DNA of 64,000 nt from Bacteroidales bacterium (lineage in GTDB: Bacteria > Bacteroidota > Bacteroidia > Bacteroidales > UBA932). The DNA is taken from the NCBI GenBank assembly GCA_016287075.1, contig JAEEVC010000005.1:62001-126000 (forward strand), read 5' to 3'. The position numbers and the translations under genes were made by a program. The notes beneath the pieces were generated by a model. That model searched no databases and was not told the DNA's origin. It worked only from the letters and a program-made list of their open reading frames with translations. This document shows, piece after piece, positions 53,627 to 60,905 of this stretch. Within the stretch, counting starts at the first letter, position 1, and every line of letters starts with the position of its first letter.

Positions 53627-53657
53627 CAAAGATAAAAAAACGGCTTTGCAAATGCAA
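53627..53657 (-). promoter_or_regulatory. Promoter of the MINPP-like phosphatase
   Basis: On the minus strand TTG (53657 to 53655), 20 bases, then TATCTTTG (53634 to 53627). An inverted repeat overlaps it (AAAACGGC 53637-53644, GCCGTTTT 53663-53670) and could be an operator or the end of a transcript. Confidence 0.6.
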
Positions 53658-53714
53658 GGGAGGCCGTTTTCAGCAAATAAACGTTTTTATCTTTTATACA
53701 CCTTTTTTCCCCCG

Positions 53715-53722
53715 TAGCTTTG
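53715..53722 (+). promoter_or_regulatory. -7 box of the lipoprotein/fimbrial operon
   Basis: TAGCTTTG lies 28 bases before the ATG at 53751. No clear TTTG is seen 19-20 bases upstream, so the -33 part is weak. Confidence 0.5.
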
Positions 53723-53750
53723 CCACCGGAACAACAAAGAGAATGGAAAG

Positions 53751-55331
53751 ATGAAAACATGCTGGAAACCCTTTCTTGTCGCAGCGCTCCTCGCGACCGC
53801 CTGCCGGACCGGCGGGGCCGAACCGGAAATCCCTGATACGGCGCCCCCAGTCGAACATGGCCTGATCGTCCTCGGCGAAAGGCTGGATGACCCTTACACG
53901 GTCGAAAACGTCAACCGGGCCCTCCGGTCCCTCTATCCAACGCGCGCGGAACGCGTGGACGTGACACCGACCGACCTGTACGTCCGCTTTCTCCCTGAGG
54001 ATGAGAGCGATTATGAACGTCTCGTCTCCCTCGGCGTCCAGATGATGGACCATCCGCTCGACTACCGGATTGTCCGCGAGGGGGATTACTACCACGACCC
54101 GTCCCTGGACGAAGGGGCCATCACCTGGCAATATGCCGTCGTCCCGCACGACTTTGTCTTTCCGGATGACATCCCGTACGAACTGATCGACCGCTGTTAC
54201 ATCACGGAACATGACCGGAGCAAGACCCGCTCCGCCGAGGGGATCGACTGGGCCGCCGTCGAACGGGAATCCTACCGGCTGACCGGAAACGGCGCGCTTC
54301 TCGCGCCGGAGACGCGGGCGGAAAGCGTCAAACCGTCGGGCCGGATCACCATCATCGACCCGAATGCCAACGGCGGAAAGCCCTTCGGTGTCGCCGGCGT
54401 GAAGGTTTCCTGCAATTCCTTCGTGAAATTCGCCTCGACCTATTGCGACCGCGACGGCTACTATGAGATGCCGACGGCCTTCTCCGCCACACCCCGCTAC
54501 CGGCTGGTATTCAAGAATGAAAAGGGCTTCGGCATCGGGATCAATCTCGTCCTTGTCCCGGCCTCCGTCTCCACCCTCGGAAAGGGTGAACCGGACGGGA
54601 TGAACACCATCGTCAGCAATGCCTCGGACGGGGCGCTCTTCCGCCGGTGTGTCGTCAATAATGCCGCTTACGAGTACCTGGAGCGATGCAAGGACGACGA
54701 CATGGGCATCAAGGCGCCCCCGGCGGACCTCCGGTTCTGGATCTTTCCGCATTTCGAGGCCAGCAGCACCCTGATGCTGCATCACGGCGCCGTCGTCGAT
54801 GACGAACAGATCGCCAAGTACCTCGGCAAGTTCCAGTCGGTCGTCAGGCTGTTCCTGCCGGACATCACGCTCGGGACGGCCAAAGAGACCGAATACTGTG
54901 ACATCTACCTCTCCGTCGTCCACGAAATGTCGCATGCCAGCCATTTCAGCGTCGTCGGCCGAACCTACTGGAACCACTTCATCGATTACATCCTCTCCTC
55001 CTACATCGCCTCCGGCGGCCAGATGGTCTATGGAGACGGCTCGATGCCCTTTGCCGGCTACTGTGAGGTCGGCGAGACATGGGCCTACTACAACGAGAGC
55101 AAAATGTTCAAGGAGCGGTACGGCGGCGTATTGCCGACCTTCGGCACCTCCTTCTGGTTCCGGCCGCAGATCCTCCGGTACCTGGATGAGCGCGGGCTCG
55201 GCCGCTCCCAGCTGTTCAAGGCGTTGACCGCGGAAGTCAATTCCCGCGAAAAGCTGCAGGAGAAACTCATCCAGCTCTATCCCGAGCGGCAGGAGATGAT
55301 TGACCAGGTCTTTGAACGGTACGCGGAATGA
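53751..55331 (+). CDS. Putative zinc-metallopeptidase lipoprotein
   Basis: 526 residues. A lipoprotein signal has Cys18 (LATAC). A carboxypeptidase-regulatory-like beta-sandwich segment lies near 205-255 (VAGVKVSCNS, CDRDGYYEM). A C-terminal region contains VVHEMSHASHF, an HExxH motif with His391, Glu392 and His395. Glu439 or Glu442 in CEVGETWAYY could be the third zinc ligand, 44-47 residues later, as in gluzincins. No known peptidase family is assigned with confidence. It shares a 4-base overlap with the DUF3575 gene and so lies in a fimbrial-type operon. Confidence 0.7.
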   Translation: MKTCWKPFLVAALLATACRTGGAEPEIPDTAPPVEHGLIVLGERLDDPYTVENVNRALRSLYPTRAERVDVTPTDLYVRFLPEDESDYERLVSLGVQMMDHPLDYRIVREGDYYHDPSLDEGAITWQYAVVPHDFVFPDDIPYELIDRCYITEHDRSKTRSAEGIDWAAVERESYRLTGNGALLAPETRAESVKPSGRITIIDPNANGGKPFGVAGVKVSCNSFVKFASTYCDRDGYYEMPTAFSATPRYRLVFKNEKGFGIGINLVLVPASVSTLGKGEPDGMNTIVSNASDGALFRRCVVNNAAYEYLERCKDDDMGIKAPPADLRFWIFPHFEASSTLMLHHGAVVDDEQIAKYLGKFQSVVRLFLPDITLGTAKETEYCDIYLSVVHEMSHASHFSVVGRTYWNHFIDYILSSYIASGGQMVYGDGSMPFAGYCEVGETWAYYNESKMFKERYGGVLPTFGTSFWFRPQILRYLDERGLGRSQLFKALTAEVNSREKLQEKLIQLYPERQEMIDQVFERYAE

Positions 55332-55879
55332 AACGGTGGTTGCTTCTTGCAGCGCTGCTCGGCGCTGCGCAGGTTGCGCTGGCCCAGCGTTTCAGCGCAG
55401 GAACGAACCTGGCGGACTACGCTCAGTACGGAACCCTCAATGCAGAGGCCTCGATGGCAGTCGCCCGCCGCTGGAGCCTGCATGCCGGAGCGAAATACAA
55501 CCCGTTCCTATACCACAGGCGGGACGGTTTGCCGCTCACCTCCCGGCAACAGGTTTATGCCGTCGGGGCCCGGTTCTGGCCATGGAATGTCTATTCCGGC
55601 TGGTGGCTGTCCGCGCGGACCCAATACCAGGAATACAACCGGGGCGGCATCTCGTCCCAGGAAACGCAGGAAGGCGACCGCTACGGCATCGGCGTTGCCG
55701 CCGGTTACGCCTACATGCTCCATCCGCACCTCAACGTCGAACTCGGCGCCGGGATCTGGGGCGGCTATGACCGCTACACGGTCTATTCCTGTCCCGTCTG
55801 CGGATTCACCGAAGAAACCGGTGAGCGGAAGTTCCTGCTGCCGAACGAGATAACCCTTTCACTCGTCTATGTCTTTTAG
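55328..55879 (+). CDS. DUF3575-family outer-membrane protein
   Basis: 183 residues. A signal peptide (about 1-19, ending ALAQ) is followed by beta-strands rich in Tyr/Trp (RWSLHAGAKYNPF, YAVGARFWPW, GYAYMLHPHLNVELGAG) and the C-terminal LSLVYVF. This matches DUF3575 proteins, which in Bacteroidetes accompany Mfa/Fim-type fimbrial genes. It overlaps the next gene by 11 bases. Confidence 0.82.
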   Translation: MKRWLLLAALLGAAQVALAQRFSAGTNLADYAQYGTLNAEASMAVARRWSLHAGAKYNPFLYHRRDGLPLTSRQQVYAVGARFWPWNVYSGWWLSARTQYQEYNRGGISSQETQEGDRYGIGVAAGYAYMLHPHLNVELGAGIWGGYDRYTVYSCPVCGFTEETGERKFLLPNEITLSLVYVF

Positions 55880-56687
55880 GCACATAGGGCAGTGTGTCCT
55901 CCTGTGGCTGGGTGGCTTTTGTGCCTTTTCCTGCTCGGTCAAGGAGGACCGGAGCGACTGCCCTTGTTCTCTCGCGCTCGATCTGCGGGAGGTGCCGTCC
56001 GCGGTACCGGAAGATGCGTTTCCGGTCCGCTGGCACCTCTCGCAGGGAGCGTGGTCCGACACCGGCCTGCTCTCGAAGGAGGATTGCGAAGCCGGCGTCT
56101 TTCATGTTGCGATGCCCCGCGGAGGGGCGCAGGTGTACGCCGTGACCGGGGATGAGGGGCAGTTCGATGAGGGACTTGAGATTGAACCCGGTCACGGTTG
56201 TCCGCCTGTCCGCCTCTGGACGGCGGCCATCGACGCAAGGAGTGAAAACGCCCAGGCGACCGTACGGCTCCGGAAAATGTACTGCCGCCTGACCATCCGC
56301 CTGACGGGTACGCCCGCATCACGCCCTTACCGATTCGTGCTCGAAGGAGGTGTATCCGGTTATGACACAAGCGGTTACCCCGTACCGGGATTCTTTCGTT
56401 GCAGGCCGGATCCTTCACCAGGACAGGCAGGGAAAACGGACTGGACCGCCTGTCTCCCCCGCCAGAGGGATGATTCACTGCTCCTGAATATCTGCGATAT
56501 AAACGCCGGCGAAGAGACGCCGCCCCTCCGGACTTTCGCCCTCGGCCAAATCATCGCGGCCGCCGGCTATGACTGGACCGCTCCCGACCTGGAAGACCTG
56601 ACGCTGGACCTTGACTTCGCCGCCTCAACCCTCATCCTCGGCACCGACCGCTGGACCCGTACTCTCTCTTTTGAAATCATCTTATAA
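55869..56687 (+). CDS. FimB/Mfa2-family fimbrial anchor lipoprotein
   Basis: 272 residues. A lipoprotein signal (CAFSC, Cys22) is followed by VKEDRSDCPCSLALDL, the hallmark start of mature FimB/Mfa2 proteins, then the two-sandwich fold typical of Bacteroidetes fimbrillins. These proteins cap and anchor the fimbria at the cell surface. No major or tip fimbrillin gene follows, so the cluster is minimal or uses subunits encoded elsewhere. Confidence 0.83.
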   Translation: MSFRHIGQCVLLWLGGFCAFSCSVKEDRSDCPCSLALDLREVPSAVPEDAFPVRWHLSQGAWSDTGLLSKEDCEAGVFHVAMPRGGAQVYAVTGDEGQFDEGLEIEPGHGCPPVRLWTAAIDARSENAQATVRLRKMYCRLTIRLTGTPASRPYRFVLEGGVSGYDTSGYPVPGFFRCRPDPSPGQAGKTDWTACLPRQRDDSLLLNICDINAGEETPPLRTFALGQIIAAAGYDWTAPDLEDLTLDLDFAASTLILGTDRWTRTLSFEIIL

Positions 56688-56707
56688 TAGAAAAATATCA
56701 ACAAAAA

Positions 56708-56738
56708 TTGTCTTTTCATAGAAATATTTCTATATTTG
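56708..56738 (+). promoter_or_regulatory. hicAB promoter with palindromic operator
   Basis: TTG at 56708-56710, 20 bases, then TATATTTG at 56731-56738. A perfect 16-bp palindrome ATAGAAATATTTCTAT occupies 56718-56733, overlapping the start of the -7 box, a typical position for antitoxin autorepression. The hicA ATG at 56740 is only 1 base after the box, which implies a leaderless transcript or an extra promoter. Confidence 0.65.
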
Positions 56739-56739
56739 C

Positions 56740-56934
56740 ATGAAATCAAAAGAACTACACAGGCTCATCCGGGCAGAGGGTTGGGACACCGTCCGGCAGA
56801 ATGGCAGCCATATCATTTACAGGAAAAACGGAAAGACCATCGCCATACCTTTTCACGGAGGGAAAGAAGAACGACCCGGTTTGGCCCCAAAAATCATGAA
56901 GATCATCGACCAAGAGAACAATGGAAAGAGTTAA
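56740..56934 (+). CDS. hicA: HicA-family mRNA interferase toxin
   Basis: 64 residues, the normal HicA size, with the dsRBD-like fold. KELHRLIRAEGW at the start, the catalytic histidine in NGSHIIYRKNGK (His24) and the final strand TIAIPFHG are all present. It cleaves mRNA when free. The toxin gene precedes the antitoxin, as is usual for hicAB, and overlaps it by 14 bases. Confidence 0.88.
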   Translation: MKSKELHRLIRAEGWDTVRQNGSHIIYRKNGKTIAIPFHGGKEERPGLAPKIMKIIDQENNGKS

Positions 56935-57340
56935 TGTTTTGATATCCAGAGCCGATGACGGATTCTACACGCTCTACTGCGAAGACAGTCCCCTTCTTTT
57001 TGGATCCGGGGAGACTGTGGAACAGGCCATGGATGAACTGAAAGAAACCCTCCGCATCTACCGGGAGGAAATCGGCAAGGATGAAGCTTTCGTTTATCCG
57101 GAATGGATGGACCGCCCCTATGAATTCAATGTCCGATGGGATGTCAGGGCCCTTTTGGAGTATTACATGGGCATCATCACGCCGACTGCACTGGGACGGA
57201 TTTCCGGCATCCATCCGAAACAACTCTGGTCCTATCTGCATGGGAAAACACGCCCCAGGAAGAAGCAGGTGGAAAAAATCGAGTCCTCCCTCCATAAACT
57301 GGGGGAAGAACTCTGCAAACTGTCTTTCTCCGGCAAATAA
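56921..57340 (+). CDS. hicB: HicB-family antitoxin
   Basis: 139 residues. The N-terminal partial RNase H-like domain (DGFYTLYCEDSPLLFGSGETVEQAMDEL-like region, about 12-45) neutralises HicA. The C-terminal helix-turn-helix (LGRISGIHPKQLWSYLHGK, about 88-106) would bind the palindrome upstream of hicA. The whole unit is intact and so likely functional. It is convergent with deoC, with only a 14-base gap. Confidence 0.88.
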   Translation: MERVNVLISRADDGFYTLYCEDSPLLFGSGETVEQAMDELKETLRIYREEIGKDEAFVYPEWMDRPYEFNVRWDVRALLEYYMGIITPTALGRISGIHPKQLWSYLHGKTRPRKKQVEKIESSLHKLGEELCKLSFSGK

Positions 57341-57354
57341 GCCGGAAAACGCGC

Positions 57355-58242
57355 CTAGAAATAACTCACGGTCTTCTGCTCGACGGCGGAGAGAAGCTGG
57401 TTCGCAAGCCGGCTGACGCCGAAGCGGAAGAGGTCCTTTGAAAGCCAGTCCTTGCCGAGGATGGAAGAGACGATGGAATAGTAGCAGACAGCGTCCATGG
57501 CGGAAGAGATGCCGCCGGCGGCCTTGAAGCCGACCTTGCGGCCGGTCTGCTCATAGAACTTCTTGATGCATTCGCACATCACATAGGCGGCGACAGGCGT
57601 CGCATTGACCTCGACCTTGCCGGTGGAGGTCTTGATGAAGTCGGCGCCGTTCTCCATGGCAAGGAAGGAAGCCTCGGCAATCCGTTCATGGGTCACGAGC
57701 AGACCCGTCTCCAAGATGACCTTCAAGACGACCTTCCGGCCGGCGGCGGCCTTGTCGATGCAGGCGCGGGAGGCGGCGATTTCAGCGCCGGCCGTCGCGT
57801 AGTCACCCGTCAGGAAGGAGTTGAGGGCCAGGACGATGTCAATCTCGTCCGCCCCCTGCTTCACGGCCATTTCGATTTCATGGAGCTTCACCTCGAGGAA
57901 ACTCTGGGAAGTCGGGAAGCAGCCGGCGACCGTCGTGACATGGAGGGCCGGGTTATGCCGGTGCTCCTTGACCACGGAAGCGAAGTTGGGATAGACGCAG
58001 ACGGAGGCCGGGAGCGGATAATCCGGATAGTCCACGGCGAAGGAATTGACCTTCTCCACAAGCTTGGCGACCGAAGCGGGGGTATCCTTCGGGCTCAGGG
58101 TGGTCAGGTCCATCAGGGAGAAGCACTCCTTGAGCACGTCGTTGGAAACGACATTGTCAAGGTTCGAAGCGATGAGTTCGAGATGGCGGGCGATCGCCTC
58201 TCGGTCCGGAGCATAGCCGTACTTGGTCGAGATATTTGTCAT
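57355..58242 (-). CDS. deoC: Deoxyribose-phosphate aldolase
   Basis: 295 residues from the ATG at 58242 (a TTG at 58248 is in frame). It splits deoxyribose-5-phosphate into glyceraldehyde-3-phosphate and acetaldehyde. TIM-barrel signatures seen are DLTTLSPKDT near 47, a VCVYPNFA segment near 82, EIDIVLALN near 135, KVILETGLL near 175 with the catalytic-type lysine region, and FIKTSTGKV near 203 with the Schiff-base lysine. It is slightly longer than E. coli DeoC (259), with extra N-terminal residues. Last gene of the ftsY-to-deoC unit. Confidence 0.93.
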   Translation of the reverse strand: MTNISTKYGYAPDREAIARHLELIASNLDNVVSNDVLKECFSLMDLTTLSPKDTPASVAKLVEKVNSFAVDYPDYPLPASVCVYPNFASVVKEHRHNPALHVTTVAGCFPTSQSFLEVKLHEIEMAVKQGADEIDIVLALNSFLTGDYATAGAEIAASRACIDKAAAGRKVVLKVILETGLLVTHERIAEASFLAMENGADFIKTSTGKVEVNATPVAAYVMCECIKKFYEQTGRKVGFKAAGGISSAMDAVCYYSIVSSILGKDWLSKDLFRFGVSRLANQLLSAVEQKTVSYF

Positions 58243-58252
58243 AATCAATGAA

Positions 58253-59002
58253 TTATCCTTTTATCTGTATCGTAAAACCTTCGTCGATGAGCGGCTGTAC
58301 CAGCGCACGCATCTCCTCCGGCGTATATTTTTCCAATCCCTGCTGCGGCGTCTCCCGGTCCAGGGTGTAAACCATCACCTCACGCGGCCGCAGGCGGCGG
58401 ACGATGTCCATCCAGGGACCCACCCACGTTTCCGTCCGAAAATCGGGCGCCTTGAGGAACATCGTCTGCAGGACGAATGCGCCCTCGAAGCGGGCAAGGT
58501 CTTCCACGATATCCGCCACGTGGTACTCCCCTGCGGGCTGGTTGATCATGGCCGCTGCGGCATCGGTCGGCGCATCCAGCTTGAGGATGGGATTGTCCAC
58601 CTTCCGGAGCGCTTCGAAAACGCCGGGGCGGCGAAGCCGCGTCGCATTGGAAAGGACGGAGACCTTTGCCGCAGGGTACCAGGCATCCCTGAGGGCCAGG
58701 GTGATATCAATGACCGCCGGAAAATCCGGGTTGAGCGTCGGTTCGCCGTCTCCGCTGAAGGTAATCGAGTCGATCGGCGTCCCGGCGGCACGGCACTCCT
58801 GCAGTTTGGCCGAAAGCGCGGCGCGGAGTTCTTCCGCGGTGGGCATCCGCCTGTCTTCCCTTCCATCCCGGTTCCAGCCGCACTCACAGTAAATGCAGTC
58901 AAAATTACAAATTTTTCCTTTCTCCGGCAAGAGATTGATGCCCAGAGATGCGCCCAGCCGGCGGCTGAAGATGGGTCCGAAGACGATTTTTTCCCGCAGC
59001 AT
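58253..59002 (-). CDS. Radical SAM protein
   Basis: 249 residues. The CNFDCIYCEC cluster (CxxxCxxC, about 33-40) binds the 4Fe-4S centre. ITFSGDGEPTLNPDFP near 80 is the GGE-like SAM motif, and VSVLSNATRL near 114 continues the barrel. It resembles the small radical SAM proteins near MoaA/TYW1-like families found across anaerobes. Substrate unknown. It is 2 bases from the amidohydrolase and 10 from deoC. Confidence 0.83.
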   Translation of the reverse strand: MLREKIVFGPIFSRRLGASLGINLLPEKGKICNFDCIYCECGWNRDGREDRRMPTAEELRAALSAKLQECRAAGTPIDSITFSGDGEPTLNPDFPAVIDITLALRDAWYPAAKVSVLSNATRLRRPGVFEALRKVDNPILKLDAPTDAAAAMINQPAGEYHVADIVEDLARFEGAFVLQTMFLKAPDFRTETWVGPWMDIVRRLRPREVMVYTLDRETPQQGLEKYTPEEMRALVQPLIDEGFTIQIKG

Positions 59003-59004
59003 CG

Positions 59005-60189
59005 CTAGAGAAGGCGTTTGGAACGACTGGCGGCGGTCAGTCCGCCCCGGTCGTCGAGTTGATCCAACAGCACAAGCCCGGGCTTCCGGCCGGCTTCCAG
59101 GGCACCCAGTTCCGGACGGGACAGGAACTCCGCGCCGTTCCGGCAGGCCCAGGTCAGCAGTTCACCCAGCGGGATTTCCGGGAAATGGTGCTGGAGGCAG
59201 TACAGCTCCGCGACAATGTCCAGATCGTCGTTGCTGGAAAGGGAGTCGGTCCCGACACAGAGCTTCAAGCCATTCTCCCGCATCAGCCCGACCGGAGGCA
59301 AGGCATTGTGGATGAACAGGTTCGAAAGCGGGCAGAGGGCGACATACGGATGGCGCATCGCCGCCTTGACGGCATCGATGCCTTCCTGGTCCATGCAGAC
59401 TTCATGGACCAGCAGGATATGGGCATCGTAAGGAGCCGGACGGGCGGCTTTCAGCCGGTCGATAAAATAGAGCAGGGAGGAGCGACCCGTCACAGGCGGC
59501 ACACTCATCCCGGCGGCCTTGCGGTTTTCCCACATCGGCCCGCGGCCGTATTTCAGCATGTCCTCCTCCTCGTCCGTTTCCTCGCTGTGGAAGGAAAGGA
59601 AACCGGCCTCCATTGCCGCAGCGCTGGCGGCAGTGACGAGTTCGGGACTCATCGTATAGCAGGCATGCGGCGTCGGCGCGGCATCCAGTCCGAAGGACGC
59701 CGCATCACGCTGCAACGCGCGGACACCGGCCATGACGGCAGGGCAGTCTTCCGGCTCAGTACCAAATACTTCCAGGAAGGTCCGCGTGTACATCGGATGC
59801 GCCGCCTTGATGCCGAAGGAGTCGGCGCCATTGGAAATGTCCGCCATCGCGGAAACGCCCCGCTCCCACATCAGGTCCATGGCATCACGCAGGTCACGGC
59901 GTTTCTCTTCCGGCGATTTCGTATCCCGCAGGGCGTTGATCTGGTCGATGAAACCGGCCATCCCCGTTCCTTTCCGGAACAGGCCCTTCATGGAGGACAA
60001 CTCCACATGGCAATGGGCGTTGACAAAGCCGGGGACAAGCGCCCCGTCGTGGAAACAGGGTTCCGACGACGGGTCGTCGCAGCGGCCGGTCCGGAGGACC
60101 TCCCCTTCCGCGCCGAACTCAACGAACCCGTTTTCAATCGGTTCCGGGTCCGTCAAGGGATAGACGTAGCGGGCAGCAAAGCGTTTCAT
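59005..60189 (-). CDS. Amidohydrolase-superfamily deaminase-like protein
   Basis: 394 residues. The metal-binding VPGFVNAHCHVELS near 52-65, FHSEETDEEE near 200 and LCVGTDSLSSNDDLDI near 310-325 are those of the aminohydrolase group that includes S-adenosylhomocysteine, aminofutalosine and chlorohydrolase-type enzymes. A purine-nucleoside deaminase role is likely, but the substrate is open. It overlaps the DUF4296 gene by 4 bases. Confidence 0.82.
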   Translation of the reverse strand: MKRFAARYVYPLTDPEPIENGFVEFGAEGEVLRTGRCDDPSSEPCFHDGALVPGFVNAHCHVELSSMKGLFRKGTGMAGFIDQINALRDTKSPEEKRRDLRDAMDLMWERGVSAMADISNGADSFGIKAAHPMYTRTFLEVFGTEPEDCPAVMAGVRALQRDAASFGLDAAPTPHACYTMSPELVTAASAAAMEAGFLSFHSEETDEEEDMLKYGRGPMWENRKAAGMSVPPVTGRSSLLYFIDRLKAARPAPYDAHILLVHEVCMDQEGIDAVKAAMRHPYVALCPLSNLFIHNALPPVGLMRENGLKLCVGTDSLSSNDDLDIVAELYCLQHHFPEIPLGELLTWACRNGAEFLSRPELGALEAGRKPGLVLLDQLDDRGGLTAASRSKRLL

Positions 60190-60905
60190 TCGTCAACGGG
60201 TTCTATTGCTTCCTGGAAGATTTCCGGCCGCGGATGGGGACGCCGGACGGGGACGCGGCCCACGAAGACCTCGCCCGAATCCGTGACCTCCCGCATGATG
60301 TCATGCGTCTTGGCCAGCGAATCGAGCTGGAGGGAATCCGCAAGAGCGAGCGAATCCACGGCGAGGGTATCGCGCAGGAGGGTATCGCTCCAGACGATCA
60401 TCCGCGGTCCCTCATACACCGTATCGGACGAGAAATCGGCCAGACGGAGCCGGAACAGCGAATCGACAATCACGCGGGGCCGGCCGGCATAGGTCTTCCG
60501 GAACGTGGCCAGCAGGCTGTCCGCCACGCTGACGCGCCCGAGATGCAGCCCGGAGAGATAGTCTTCCTTATCGATCTGCTTCTGGATGACCTGGCGCTCT
60601 TTGTCGAGTTTCCGGGAGACACCGCGCAGCAGTTTCGCATACCGGTCCGGATCCCGGAGATAGTATTCCTGGCTCCTGAGATAGTCGTCGGTCGAATAAC
60701 CGTGCCGCTTGAAAATGGGTTCATACACGAGCAGCGTGTCGGCCGTCCGGTTGACGGACGGATTCTCCCGCAGCCACTGGTCCGTGAGGAACATTTCGAC
60801 ATAGATGTCGGACAGTTTGCCACGCGGAATCACCCGCGGCCCGCAGGAGGCCGCGAGCGCCGCGGCAATCGCGAGCGCAAGGACGGTATGCCGGAAACCC
60901 TTCAT
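60186..60905 (-). CDS. DUF4296-containing lipoprotein
   Basis: 239 residues. A lipoprotein signal has Cys21 (LAASC). It is followed by the DUF4296 pattern IPRGKLSDIYVEMFLTDQWL and the helical YSTDDYLRSQEYYLRDPDRYAKLLRG segment (about 22-125). The C-terminal half is less conserved and Asp/Leu/Ser-rich. The family is Bacteroidetes-specific with unknown function. It overlaps pheT by one base. Confidence 0.8.
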   Translation of the reverse strand: MKGFRHTVLALAIAAALAASCGPRVIPRGKLSDIYVEMFLTDQWLRENPSVNRTADTLLVYEPIFKRHGYSTDDYLRSQEYYLRDPDRYAKLLRGVSRKLDKERQVIQKQIDKEDYLSGLHLGRVSVADSLLATFRKTYAGRPRVIVDSLFRLRLADFSSDTVYEGPRMIVWSDTLLRDTLAVDSLALADSLQLDSLAKTHDIMREVTDSGEVFVGRVPVRRPHPRPEIFQEAIEPVDE

